From Cyclospora cayetanensis (taxonomy: Eukaryota > Apicomplexa > Conoidasida > Eucoccidiorida > Eimeriidae), in contig NW_020312148.1 of assembly GCF_002999335.1 (NCBI RefSeq), forward strand, positions 124,001-188,000: DNA of 64,000 bases. The letters run 5' to 3'. The notes beneath the pieces were generated by a model. The model saw nothing but the letters and a program-made list of their open reading frames with translations, was not told the origin of the DNA and made no database searches. Every line of letters begins with the position of its first letter. Position 1 is the first letter of the stretch. Made by a program: the position numbers and the translations under genes. Shown here one piece after another: positions 21,799 to 35,100 of the stretch.

Positions 21799-24470
21799 AT
21801 GCCAGACAAGACCTTTTCTGCGTCGCCGACGGAGGCGCTGCAGCAGTCTCCCGAGCGAGCGCAAGACCACCAGTGGCTTCAGTCTCTCAGGGCCCTTGCG
21901 GAAGCAGAAACAAAAGCTGCGAAAGGCGCAGATTTCGGCTCCTGGGATCTATGGAAGCTCTCAGCTCCAGTGTACGACTCGCAGCCACTTTTTTGCTACT
22001 CCTGCCCCTCTCGAGCCGTTTTTTTGCTTTCTCGACCTTCTCAATGCAGGCCTAGTCCGTAGGCTTGCTTGCACAGTCCAGTCCTCTGCGGAGGGGAAGC
22101 CTTCACACAGCGTACTGTGTGTAAAGGCGCCTTCGGGTCTGATTCCCCCCCCTTCTCACCACCTGCTGCTCTTTTCGCGCGGAAAAAAAATCGCGTGAGC
22201 CTCTGCTGTGCAGCGCGTTGCTTCCATGCAGGCCCTCACTGAAGAACGGAGATGTAGCGGAAGGCGAGGAGGAGACACCCCCCGAGGCGGCGTCCTCGAA
22301 GACGGCGCCTTCTTCTGGAGGAGCGCCGCGATCGGCAGCAGCCGTCTCCGAAGTCGTCGAATCGACGGAAGTGCACAGCGGGGGGGAAGGGGGAAGCCGC
22401 AGCAGCCACCAGCAAGGTGTTGTCACGTCAGTTTCGCTGTCTTCGCGAGAGGCCTCTGCGATGACAGATGCCGGCCCCACAAGGTGTCCTACCGAAGACA
22501 CCGCAAACGACGCAGTCTGTTCGGCACTGCTGGGTTTGGTGGAACGGAGCAGGGAGAGGCGACATCAGGGGGGCCCAGAGAAGACGTGCTCTGCGGAGAA
22601 GCACGCGAGTAGAGGCGGCAGCGGCGGCATGTCGGAGCCGACGCTCACCAGTCCTTCCCTGGTTGCTCTCTGCGAGCTTGCGGGGGAGTTGCAGCGCGTC
22701 CTCAAGGGGGTGCAGCACGTGCAGCGCCAAATTCTGGATGCGCAAAAAAGCATTGCGTGGGCATTAGGGGACCCCGCGGAGGCGCTCGCGCTGTCGAACA
22801 GCAGCAGCAACAGCGAGAAGCAGCAGCAGCAGGAGGAAGACGCCGAGCTACGGCAGCCTGCTCCCGACTCCTCTGCAGCTGCGCAAGCGTCGCAGCTTGC
22901 CCCTTCCCCCCTGCCTCCCCCCGATCAGCAGAGGGGCCTGGGCAGAACGACCTCGTCGCCTCCGCCTCCCCTCCCCTTCGGAGGCGCAGACAGCTCCGTC
23001 CCGTCGCTCCTGTGTCTCATGGATTTCCTGGGCAAACACACGAGCACGGCAGACAACCCCACCCAGTCGCCTTTCGGCCGCAATCCTGACGCAGCAGCGG
23101 CAGCGGCAGCAGCGGCTGCTGCCGCTGCACACAGCTGCAAGCTCCTGAAGCAGCTCTCAGGCTCGTCTCCTCCAGACGCTTCCCAGTGGGCCCTAGAGAA
23201 CGGCGTTCTAGACGACGCTGCACACAGCGCGTCTCTAGGCACTGCCGAGGATACGCCTCCCCCCAGCAGCAAGCGCACGGCGCCGTGGAGGTCCTCTGCG
23301 CTGGCAGAGCATCATCATCACCAGCAGCAACAACAGAGGCGCCAAGAAGGCGATCCAGGTGTTGCGCGAGGGACGCTTTCCGAGGAAGGCGTTCTTGGAG
23401 GGCAGCCGCGCAAACGCGTCAAAGGCAGCAGTCAGAGTGCGATAGACATCGCCCCTATGCCAGGAGTTCGGTTCGCGAAGGATCGCAACAGCTGGGTAGC
23501 CTTTTGGTGCGAGAACGGCAAGCAGAACTACAAGTCGTTCAGCAACAAGAAGTTTGGACCGGAGATGGCTCGGCTCATGGCGATTGCTGCGCGTCAGTCT
23601 TTCGATGACAGGGTGCACAGACACACCAGCGTCTTCGGCGGCTCTCACTCGCAGTACCAGCAGCGCTCCGCGGGGGGAGGGGAGTATCCGGAGGGCCTCA
23701 TGGGGGGGACAAATGGGGGGGCGGGGGCCCCCCAAGAGGGCCTCCATGCGGCGGCTCTGGCCGCAGTGGGGCACCACCAACTGCATTCGCAGGCGAGCAC
23801 GGTGGGTGCGACGTCTCTCTCGACGAGCGGAAGCTGCGAATCTCAACAACAACACCACCATCACCACCCCTCGGATGCGCTCGAGGAGCAGCAGCTGTCG
23901 AGAGCAGAAATGCAGCAGCTCGCTGCGTCGCTCGGCAATCCGAAGGGTGTCTGCTACGCCCCTAGCAACAACACGTGGATGGCCTACGGGAGCATGGGAA
24001 GCGGCGCGCGCATGTGCCGCTCGTTCCCAGTCTCGAAGTTCGGCTTTTACGGCGCTCGAAGGCTGGCTATCAAGGCGGTCAGTCAGTATCAGCAGAAGCA
24101 GCTGCAGCTGCTGCACCAGCAGCAGCAGCAGCAGGGGCACACTCGAAGCGAGAGCACTGCGGCACGCAGCGGGAGTGCCTCAGAGGCCTCAACAGCCTCG
24201 GCGCCGAGCAGCTCCGTGCAGAGCCCCTCTCCCCTTGGCAGTCACATCGATCTCAGTTCAGTTCTTCAGCTGGTCAGCAAGGGTGGGGAGCGGCTTTCTC
24301 CTGAATCCTGCCACAGAAGCAGCAAGCGAGCGCCTCTGGGGCACAAATCCGACGCAGCAGCAGACCTCGGCAGCCTACACGCCTCCGGAGGCTACCCAGG
24401 AGTAGACGCCTCTGGCCCCTTCCAGGAAGACCTCAGTCTCGAGGCTGAGGGGTCGGGAGCCTCACCCTAG
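21799..24470 (+). CDS. ApiAP2 transcription factor with two AP2 domains, two exons
   Basis: Exon 1 is 21799-21971 and exon 2 is 22232-24470 (donor GTACGA, acceptor CATGCAG, phase 2), giving 803 residues. AP2 domain 1 is at about residues 468-515 (GVRFAKDRNSWVAFW, then YKSFSNKKFGPEMARLMAI). AP2 domain 2 is at about 629-677 (GVCYAPSNNTWMAYG, then CRSFPVSKFGFYGARRLAI). Both keep the pattern of ApiAP2 DNA-binding domains: a beta-sheet with an aromatic core (W-x-A) and the SF...KFG turn before the helix. ApiAP2 proteins are the main sequence-specific regulators in Apicomplexa. The linker and flanks are Ser/Gln/His-rich, with a mixed-codon run of about 14 Ala at 23089-23130 and His runs near 23310 and 23850. 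The DNA target cannot be read from the sequence. The start is the first ATG of the phase-compatible upstream exon; one more 5' exon is possible. Confidence 0.9.
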
Positions 24471-24738
24471 GCTCCAGGGGGAGGGGGGAGAAAAGAGGCC
24501 TTGCCTTCTCAACCAGCAGGATAGCAAACGGCTGTCTCAGGGGGTTGGGAGAGGTTAAAATCGCGATCCCGAGCCCAACCTGCTTGCGCTGGCATCGAAG
24601 CCGCAAGGCACACGAGGAACGCCGCAATCGAAGAGCATATTACGGACCTTTGAAGCGCCACCCTCCTTCTCACCGACTCGTACAATATATATTATATATA
24701 TATACCCGCGGCTCGGAAGGGACTCACCAGAGGGACGG

Positions 24739-24843
24739 ATATATATATGTACAGGCATATGCATATTATATGTATATATATATTTATATATATGTACAGG
24801 CATATGCATATTATATGTCTATATATATTTATATATATATATT
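24739..24843. repeat. TA-rich tandem duplication, 45-bp period
   Basis: The block beginning near 24743 (…GTACAGGCATATGCATAT…) recurs 45 bp later with one main substitution, embedded in TATATA runs. A second TA run lies at 24685-24704. Confidence 0.8.
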
Positions 24844-26566
24844 CACCTAGCTCGATGTTTGCGCATGTCCATGCACTTATATGTGGTTTTGCACATGCGT
24901 GTGCAGTATTCGTATAGGCCTAGTTGCACGACACGCACGCCGCGTGCGAGCCGGGAAGAGAGGAGAGGGAAGGGGGGAAGGGCGGGCGATCCAGATCACA
25001 ACAATAGCCCTTTTCAATAACTTTTTCCATATGTTTTCAAGTGTATTGTAGATGCATACAGGAGAGGAAATGTGTGTGTCCGCCTACTCTGGGATGCCTC
25101 CTGGCGAGTGTTTCAATGCATGCGCTTGCAGTGTGTGGCAGGCTACAAAACAGCGACTTGAGGCTTGTAGCTGCCCCTCAGGGGCCGCCAGGTTTAAGCG
25201 GTGTTGACTGCCGTGTGGCTTGTGTCGTGCATCTGGAGGGACGTGGCTTTGTGCCTTTTCCTCGCGCTCCTGCCCCCCATTTTGCCGCTTTGCCTGGGCT
25301 ACACTATGCCCTCAAGCTGATACAATGCCTCGTGCCTACCTCTGTCTATTCTTTTTCAAGCGTTCATTTTTTTAAACTGCGCGCTAGCGGCAAGGGCAGC
25401 GCTGGAGAGTCAGTCCGGCCAGAGGCCTGTAGACAACCCCGCACACACAGAGCGCACCCTCCCCGGCTGTCACGACTGCTGCACGTTGGAGCGGACTAAG
25501 GGGAAGACGTCTGTGTATGTAGAGGATTCGCATAGTTGATAAAAGGGGGAGAGGGCAAGGAAGTGGGGAGACGTGGGGGGCTGTTGTCGCGAGGCCAGGG
25601 GAATAAGCGCACACATGGAAATCTACGAGCCTTAAAGAAAGGAGGGCCTCCTATGGCTACGCGGTGCCCCCTTCGTTAGTTTTGACTTGAAGCCAATTAG
25701 AGTCGTATTCTCTTTTGTAAGGGGGTGCCTACATACATTTTATGTATTGTCAGGACGGCCTGCCTCGTGCTGCTTGTTTCCTGGATTGGTGTTTGGGGGC
25801 GACACTCTTCACAAGGCCTCTACTCCCAGCAAAGCCAGAGGATCTCACGTCTACGGTGCGACAAGGCCCCCCTAGCCGAGCGCTTAGAGGCGCGCGCCTC
25901 CCCACCAGGCTTTCTTACGCAGTCTTTGGGGCAGCAGCTAGGTGAAGTGGGGAGGGGGGAAGGCCTAAGGCATGCAGCGCTAAAGGGAGCCACACGGACG
26001 GAGCGCGACGTGTAGAGGCCGTTTGCACTGTCTGGTCGGGCAGGCCTGTTTGTGTCTGTATCTACCCTGTGCAGAACACCTGACAGCCTGCCTTACTCGT
26101 GGTCTTTTCCTGAAACCCTTTCACTCAGGAACGTATTTCTCGAGGGACGAACTTAGCAGCAGCACAGGCAGGCCACAAGAGCGAGAAGGAGGGCGGCGTG
26201 TGGGGGTTCTGGAAATAAAGCCCGCTCCGCCTCCTATTGTTCAAAACATCTTTCGAGTGCCTTCCCTCGACGCGAGTTGCGGAGGAGGGACTGCCTTCTC
26301 CAGAGCCCTGAAGCCTCCATGGGGAGCACTGCCGTACAGCCCACCAACGCCGTACAGTCCTCGTTCCCTGAAAAGCTCACTTCCAGAGAGGGCGTACGAT
26401 GTGAGCTGGTCGTGTGGAGAGGCTCGGATGCCTCAAATGGCCCTTACTCGGCTTGCGGGGGCGGCACTGGGTGGCACCTAGTTGCCGACTCGCTCACCTG
26501 CGTCTTTCGCTGCGCTCTGCTTAGACTGCGCGTTGAAGGCCACGAGGCAACCCAAGATGGCCTAGA

Positions 26567-26652
26567 GTATATATATATGTATATATATACATATATATAC
26601 ATGTATATATATGTATATATATACATGTATATATATACATATATATACATGC
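26567..26652. repeat. Palindromic TA/CATG microsatellite
   Basis: About 86 bp of TATATA punctuated by GTA and ACATG blocks. It reads nearly the same on both strands, so it could form a long hairpin. Intergenic. Confidence 0.8.
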
Positions 26653-28129
26653 GCTGTACCACGCAGGTTGAGGGAAAAGGCAGCAGCCACTCCCAGGCCT
26701 TGTAAGCCCTTGTCGAGCAATCTTCTTGCATGATGGCCTCTAGAGAGGTGGCATGATGAGGCAACTGCACCGCGAGATGCAAAGATATTGAATGGGCCTA
26801 TCAGCAACTGCGAAGAGCTTGAGGAGCCCGAGGCGTAGTATCCCCCGGAGGGGCCTCCAAGTTGCCCCCTTGTTACGGGTCTTAAAGTTTCGTGTATAAT
26901 CTTTTGCGTCTCGCCAGCAGGCGAGATTTCTCTGCTCTTAACAACTGCGTCAGTGCTGCCAGCGGGAACTGGGCACAGTCAACGACGGACGAGGTCATCG
27001 CTCTCTGTTTAGGGGCTCTCCTCTGCTCTCCCTAGCTCTAAGATGGCCCAAGCGCAAGATAGAGGATCAGCTTCTTCCTCCCATCCCCTCTGCTTGCGGG
27101 TTAGGGGGCTGCTCGCTACTCGAAGCACAAGGATGCAATACTCGCAGGTGTACTTGCAACACCACCCTCGGGCCGGCGCGCCACCACGCTTCAGCACTGA
27201 CGAATACCCCCTCTTCTCACTCCTTTAGAGTCAGAAAGATCCGCATGCTCCCCCATCTGGGAGACATCTAAGTCTTTCGCCACGCTCGTGGAAGCGTGGC
27301 AACTCAGGCACAGCCCTAGTGGGCTTACCGCCTGCTAGCTGCAGCCAAAGAGAGACGCTTTGAGCCGTGTATCTGGCCAGTGGCTTGTCGAAACCCTCTG
27401 GCAGTCATACCCTTCTTACCTTTCTGCGGAAGGCAAGTCTGAGGAAAGCGCCAGTCAGGGGCCCCCTGCCAGGACGACCACAAGACACGCCTTTGAACGT
27501 TGCTCGCAAAGACGCTTCTACAGTGATCTTGTTCATTTTTAAAGACTTTCTTCGCGACTTTGCAGCTTCAATCGCAGATCGCGCGGCCAAAGTGGTGCCT
27601 CCCGCCTCGCAGCTGAGCGCTGCGGCGTGCAGGTTTCTTCTGGCTCGGTTGAGGCGAGTGGCCCCTCGTGCGGTGCATATATTTCTGCACATCGCCGTCG
27701 TTTCAACTGCTAGTAGCGTTCATTTGAAACTTCAACACTCGAGCAAAGACAACACAAGGAAGCAGCCAGCGCAGCATGTGGCTTGCACGCCCTTGCATTA
27801 ACAACTCCGATTACCTGTCAAGGCTCTCACTTCACCAGCCCCCTCGGAGTGCGCGCGGGAGAGCAGGGGGATAAGGGAGGGAGGAAGCGGATAAAAACTC
27901 TTCAGGTGGATAGACACCGAAATTTCCTGCGCAAAACCAATTCTCTATTCATGGCTTTCCTGCCTTTTTTGGGTGCGTCCTTCTAACAAGGCGGCGCGAG
28001 AAGCCTAGATCCCTCCTTCCCCAGGGGCCCTCTCGGGGATTCCCTAGGGGGTTTTTGAGCGTGCTGCTAGAAGAAAGCACAGAATATAGGCCTTCCCCGC
28101 GCCTTTTTCAGCCGCAGCAGTACACAAAA

Positions 28130-31100
28130 ATGTCGCCAAAGCCGCCGCAGCGGCAGAAACAGGGGAAACACAAAGCCCCTGCATCCAGCGCGCGCGAGAC
28201 TTCCTCGCAGTACGGGGGTTCTACTCCCGGCACGTTTGGAGGAAGCACACAACTGGAGGCTATTTTCGCACAGTTCGCGCGTAGTGACAGCAGAGAGGCA
28301 GCAGCAATAACGGGGGCATCCGCGACGGCGGCAACAACATCAGTGCCTGCTGCTGCCGATTGTGGCAGCCAGCGGATATCCCCATATGCGCGTGAGGGGG
28401 TCTGCGGAGGCAGAGGCGCTTCTCGGGCGCTTACGCTCGCCTCCACACTGCCTGCCAACGTTCACGTTGTGTTGACGCGTCTCACGAAGAAGGATGGTCA
28501 CACTCGCAGCAGAGGCCTAGTCGAACTGCAGGAGCTGTTGCAGCACCAGCTCGACGCAGAGGCTGTCGAATCTCTACTGCCGCAGCTCGTGTTCGTGTAC
28601 AGATCGTTGGCTTTGGGGGACGGTGTGAGTCGCAACCGGGCTGCAGTGCATGGCTGCTTGCTGCTGATCCTGAGGAAGCTGAGACGCCGTATTGCGCCTC
28701 ACTTGAGGCAGCTCTTGCCCCTCTGGCTGTGCGGCTTACATGATACCTCGCGAGACGCAGCGGCAGCCGCTGCTGCTGCGCTTCAGGAGGCGTTTCCGCT
28801 GAGCCTCGAGAGTACTCCCTTGCCGCTCGCGGGGCAGCCAGAGATTCCTGGAGCAGCGGCTGCGGCTTATCCTGTGAAGAACGCTGCTGCAAACCAGACA
28901 AGGCGTTCACGTGCAGGCGCAGCGGTGGAAGTGACAGAAGCAGCAGCAGCAGCGACTGCCTGCGACGCTTTCAACAAAGGGCTGCAGCGTCGCATCGCTG
29001 CAGTAGAGCACTGCAAAGCGGCTCTGCTAGAGGAGCTTCTGCAGCTGCTGCTGATGCCAGAAACGCAGCAGCAGCAGCAGCAGCAAAAGAAGCAGCAGCA
29101 GAAGCAAAAGAAGCAGCAGCAGCAGCACAAAGAGCATCAGACAGGCGCAGCAGCCGTCAGCAGTAGCCGCCATGAGGACGAATGCGCGCAACTGCAGCTT
29201 GATCGCCACGTAATTTGCGCCCTCCTTGCTGCTGCTGACGTGATCCGTTTGCTGAGTCTGCAGCAGCAGCAAGAGCCGCAGCAGGGGCTTGCTGCTTGGC
29301 GGGAGGGTGTCGCGTTTTTGTTTTTCGGCGAAGGTCGACTGTGCTGCTTTCTTAACGCGTCGAACCGCCTGCCTGTAAGAGCAGCGGCAGCTGCAGCGCT
29401 CTCCCTCGTGTTGGAGGCGTTTGCCGTCGCTGGCGTGCCGCTCCCGGAGCAGCCCACGTCTCTGTCTTGTGCTGCTTCTGCTGCTGCTCCGGGTGTATCC
29501 GCAGCAGCAGAACAGTGCTTTGCTGCCGTCACTGCGGCGCTGGCAGACCCCACACTGTGTGCTGCGGCAGCGCCCTACCTGTCTTCCTCTCTCTGTGGCT
29601 CAAAAGCAGCGGGAGCAGCAGCAGCAGGAGCAGCAGCAGGGGCTACTCCAGCAGATGCTCCTGCTGCGGCTGCTGCCTCTAGCACCTGCAGATACCTGTT
29701 GCGCAGCACCAGACTCTTGCTGCAGCACTTCTTGCCTGAAGCGTTTGACTGCTGCCCGTCGCAAAGCGCGAAGTCTACCTTCGAGCGGCAGCTTCGCAAT
29801 CTGCTTCTCAAGATATTAGCGCTTGCGCGGCATGCAGGTATGTACACACCATCCGCTGCAGGGGCTTGTGTGGTGAGGGCAGCTGTTATTTCGCGGTGGG
29901 AGCCACCAGCAGGTGTGTGTGTGTGTAGCCAATTGCCGCCCCTTCGAGGTCTCCTTGAAAGCTGCTACGAAATGCATTCTTGCGCCTTTTCGTCTGAGAG
30001 AAGGTCTGCTCATGGCGTGGCTGCTGATGTGTATATTTTTGCGAGGCGTGTGTTGCTCATGCTGCAGGTTACTGCGGAGGCAGCGCTTTGTACGACGAGC
30101 TGCCGCTGTTGCTGGCGGCACTGCCCCCGCAGCTGTTGCGGGGAGACTTCCCAGAAGGCAGCGCTTTCCTTAAAGACCTCCCCAAAGCCTTGTTGCTGCC
30201 TCTAGAGGGCATGTTGCGTGTGCAGCTGCACAGCGCGCAGAAGCACAGTCCAAACCACGCCAAAGGGCTGCAGCAGCAACGTAAGGACAGTCCAGAGCAG
30301 CAGCAGGAGCAGCAGGCGCAACAGCAGCAACAGAAGGACAGACAAGAGCAACAAGAACAACACCGTAAGGACAGACAAGAGCAGCAGCAGCAGCAGCAGG
30401 AGCAACAACAGCAGGAGCAACAACAACAGCAGGAGCAACAACAGCAGGAGCAACAACAGCAGGAGCAGCAGGAGCAGCAACATAAGGCGAGACAAGAGCA
30501 GCAGCAGCAGAAGCAGGAGCAGCCGCCGCGTTTAGCTCGATCTAAGGCGGAAAAGCCGCACTTACGGCAGCCGTGCGAGCTTACTCTGCCGTCGCCAGGT
30601 GTTCTTTTGGGCAGTTATTATGCCACGGTTCTTTTCCTTCTTGAAAAGCGCATCTTGCCGGCAGTTGGTGCCGCAGAAGGGGCAAGTGCAGCAGCTGAGA
30701 GTCTGCGGGAGGTGTACTGCTGCGAAGCTCCGTGTTATCCCCTCGCGTTGTTTGTGCGCGCGCTCGAAGAAAAGGAGAAGCGGCGACAGCGACAGCAGGA
30801 GGGGCAGGGGCCTAAGGCGGAAGCAGCGGCAGAGGCTGCGCTGACTGCGTTGGCAGTGGCAGTAGGGGGCTTTGCAGCAGAGGCAGCTTCTCGGGATTTG
30901 CCTTTGCTTTTGCAGCAGTCTCTTTGGCGCAGCCTCATTGCGGCAGTCGTTGCGCCTAGTGAGCAGCAGCAGCATAAGCAGCAGCAGCAGCTCGAAGAGG
31001 AGGGCAGCGAGGAGGAGAAGGAGGATCGTGTGATTCAGACTTCTGCGCGTCTCGCAAGACACGCACACGAGGGGGTCCTCCCGTTGCTGCTTGAGCTGCA

Positions 31101-32086
31101 ACGGCACCAGTCGAACGCACTGACGGAAGCAGCAGCTGCCCTCACGGGGGGAGCGCTTGTAGTTCGGCTGCTGCAGCAGGTGAGGCAACACGTCGCAGTG
31201 TCGCTCGGGGGGGGGGCCCTCTATCCGCCGCTGCACGCCGAGCAGATGCCGCTGCAGCATCTGGAGGCGTCCTTCGAAAGCCTCGAAGCTCTTGATGCGC
31301 TTCTAAAAGCCTCTGAGGAGGCACTCACGCGGCTGCGACTGCCTGTAGCGGCAGTCGGCCTACCCGAAGTAGCAAGTGTGTGTTCTTGCCTACCCGAAAA
31401 GCTTGCTTTCGATGCGCGGCAGCAGCTGACGTTGGAGCTGCTGCCGATCTTGAACATCCTCATGAAGGGTGCCTTCGCTTTTCGCGAAGAGGATGCCTTG
31501 GCCGTCGCGTCTGCAGCCTCCTGCGGCTTGCGGCAGAAGCGTCTGGCTTTCCAAGAGATCTGCAGCAGACTGCTCGCTCCGTTGCTGCGGGCAGTCGCCC
31601 TTGTAGACGCAGGAGCACAGGACGCTAGTGCAGCACCAACGGAAGCAGCAGCAGGAGTGGCAGCAGCGGCTCGGAGCACTGCGTGGGAGCTCATCGCCGA
31701 GACTCTCGTCTTAGCCTACGAGGAGGACACCTTCGCAGCGTCCAGCAGTTGCGAAGTCGCGACTGCGCAGCAACCAGCACACGCAAGGGAGCTGCTGTTA
31801 CGACGCTGGTGCTGCGGGGTATTCGCCCTCGGTCAGTTCGGGAGGCTATGGCACGCGGTGCACACTGAACTCGGAGGAACTGCAACAGCGAGACACGCAG
31901 CAACTGCTGGGAAGAAGGAGCTTTCTCCACCAACACAGGCTGCTCTGGCACGTGCCCTTAGACACCGCATCCAGGAGCTGCCTCTGCTGCTGCAGCAGAC
32001 GCAACATCGCAGCCTCCAGGAGACGATGCAGCTGGTTTCGTCGTTGCTGCCCGATTTCTTAGATGTGCTGGTCACCGCGTGCAGCA

Positions 32087-32143
<57 letters not shown>

Positions 32144-35100
32144 GCAGCAGCACTGAGGCCTCCGCCGCTGCGACGGGGCTGTTTGCCTTGGGGAGCCAGG
32201 AGGCAGCAGCAGCAGCGGCACATATCACGGAATCACTGCAGCATCTGCAGGCGCTGTCAGCGCATGCCGGCACTGAATGCTGTTTACAGAGTTTGGTGCA
32301 GGCGCTTGCATCGCCAGCGCTTCTTGAGGGTCTGATCTGCTGCAGGAAAGACACCCAAGGCAGCAGCGAGAGCTTCTCCTCGGACAGTTGTTACCGTGCG
32401 GCTGCCGTCATCGTGCACGAGCTGCTGCGCGGCAGGAGTCTTCCCACGGACGCCTTTGCGCTTCTGCGGCAGTTGCTGTGCGTCCTTGACCACTCTGAGC
32501 GGCGGCAACTGCGGCAGCAAATCACAAGCGCAGCAGCTCTAGCAGGGCGTGAGGCGCTGTTGCAGGCGCATGCGGTCGTCTCTCCGAAGGCGTGGTCGCA
32601 TGCAGCAAGGCTCCTTGCAGCCGCGGAGCATGAGGAACTGACGCTTCAGCACAAATTGAGCTTCCTCTCGGGGGTTCTGCAGGAGCAGCCCTCTTGGGCT
32701 AGGATGCGGTGTTGTTGCTGCGTCAGCAGTGCATGCTGCAGCGGCGAGTGCAGCGTGAGTGGCAGCAACAACACGAACAGCAGCAGTAGTAGCAGCAGCA
32801 ACAACAACGGCAGCAACGAGAACAACAGCAGCAGTATACGCATTACAGAGGAGGAATTCGGGTTCGGTGCAGCCTTCTGCTGGCAGGCAGCGGTGGCCTT
32901 CCTCTCTGATTCTGACAGTGCCGACGTCGGCGACAATGTGCTTCGTGAGGCGATTCATGCAGCTGCAACGACGGAAGATGATACAGTGAAAGACGGGTTG
33001 CTGCTGGTGCTCATGTGCGGCCTTACAGTGGCAGCTACTGAGGGTCGTGGCAGCCAGTCCATTAGCAGCGGCGGCGGGAGGATGAGTCTCGTGAGCAACA
33101 CTAGGAAGGCTTTGTCGCGTGCAGCAGGAACGCCAACAACTGCTGCTGGAAGCTGCAAGCCCTCCTCCCTGCTGCAGCAGGTGCACGAGGCCCTTGTGTA
33201 TATAGTCAGCGAGCAGAAGCGGCGGCAGGCGCTACTCCTCCCCTTGCTGAAGCTGCTGCTCAAAGCAGCAAATGAAGAGCAGCAATGCCTTACGAAGGAG
33301 CATGCCGCCTTGACGCCGCTGCGAGTGATTGCCCTGGTGTCGGCTGCTGCTGATGCTGCCGTTGCTGCTGCTGCGTCTGAGCCGCAGCAGCAGCAGCAAC
33401 AACAACGGCTTACGGCTTTCTGCGTGCTGCGGGATATGCTGCACTGGGTATCTGGCTCCTGCGAAGGAGCGAAGGCAGCAGCCTCGCGGGGGGGGTGTCT
33501 CTCTGCTGCCGAGGCTTTGTGCGTTGCAGCGGCGACGGATGCGGGGGCCGTCTTTGCTGCGTCTTTCGCTCTGGCTGCGGCAGATGGATGCAGGGGTGGA
33601 TCGAGATCTGTTTCAGAGGACGCTGCATTCTTGCGGCAGCAGGCTTGTGCATTTACGTCGGCAGCAGAGCATGTAGCAGCAGGCGTGGGGGGTGCGGACG
33701 GAGGTGCGGTCTGCGCTTCGTTGCTGCGGGTAGCTGCGGCTCTTACTGCAGCGTGGATTCGAGTGCAGCCCTCCTTGCAGCAGCAGGAGACGCAGCAGCT
33801 GCAGCAGCAGAGTCGCGTGCTGCTCTGCGCGGCGGTCAAGGAGCTGTTACAGAGGCACCAGGCAGCAGCGCGAACGCAGCCTGAGGTGCTGCAAGAGCTC
33901 GCCTGCACCGACGCTGCGTGCGCGTTTCTCGTGGCCGTATTTCCTGCGGCTGGCTCCTTGGTAGCCGCAGAAGAGAATCGGCAGATGATGACTGCGCTGG
34001 CGCTGCATCACCTCGCGCACGCCCTACCCCTGCTGCGATCGGCGTCCTTCACCAGGGAGGAGAATCACTGCTGCTACTGCTGCGACTGCTGCTGCTGCCT
34101 TCCCCCAGTGTGCTTCGGCCTGCAGCTGGCGGCGCTGCTGCTGCAGCAGCGGCAGCATCTGGAGCCTGAAGCAGCCCAGAAGCTGCTGGCACTTTTTGTG
34201 CACACGGCGCTTGCTGCGGAGAGCTGCCTGTTGAGAGGGGAAGAGCGAGAAGAGCGCCTGCAGCAGCAGACACTTTGCCCCGCAGTTCGAAGGTATTCGA
34301 CATGCCTGCTCAGCAGTGTGGCGCTTGCTCTAGAGTCTTCTCTGCGAGTCTCGGAAAACGCGGAGGCGATTCTCGCTGCGCCTCTGCTTGGCCTCCGGTG
34401 CAGCGCGCTGCAGCAGCCGCTGATGAAGGCTTTGCACACTTTTCCTTGGGGCATGCGCACCATTTGCAGCACCGTCAGCAGCAGCGGCCTTCTGCCCGCT
34501 GCTGCTGGCGTTGCTGCGGGAGCTGGAGACTTCGGCAGTCCTGCCTTGGCGGATGCCTCCCTTCCTCTGCATGTGCTTCTCCGTAGGGGTCTTCAGGCAA
34601 GCCGAGACGCTGCAGAGCGTGAGGCAGACGCGGCAGCAGCTGCCGTCGCTGCAAACGGAAGCGTGCAAGAGCAGTCAACAGCAAGCAGCGCGGAGGCGCA
34701 GCGCTCCCTGCTAGACCGTTTCATGAGGGCGGTGGAGGAGGAAGGGGACACTGAGCAAGAGGAGACTGAGGAGGCAGCGGAGGCAGAGGAGCAGCGCCAT
34801 TTGCTGCAATTGCAGCTGCGGCTGCAGTCGCACGCCACGTCCGAAGGAGAGGGAGCGACAGAAAAAGGCCTTCTTGCCGCTGCAGCGCCTACCCCGCGCG
34901 TGGCTCCAGCAGAGGCGGGAGACGTTGATAATGCCGGTCCGTGCAAGTGGAGCGCAGTGACAAAAAAATGCAGGTGGCAGGATCTTCTGTACTTGCTTGT
35001 AGAGAGCGCGTGTAGAAGAAGCACAGGGGGAAGGGTGGGAAGCGGTGCAACACGTTTCGATTCTCTGCATCCCCAGCAATCAACGTATACCGTGGAGAGG

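Larger units (their letters stand above)
24471..28129. other. 3.7-kb spacer with TA microsatellites
   Basis: No gene I can support. Frames at 25041-25499, 26023-26481 and 27367-27801 (plus) are open for 144-152 codons in GC-rich DNA, without motifs. The 27367 frame has an amphipathic, Ala/Arg-rich stretch and could be an exon, but no phase-consistent partners were found. The right end should contain the LTN1 promoter. Confidence 0.4.

Noticed and set aside
30202..30495. Poly-Leu minus-strand frame
   Set aside because: Shadow of the poly-Gln tract in LTN1; no protein signature.
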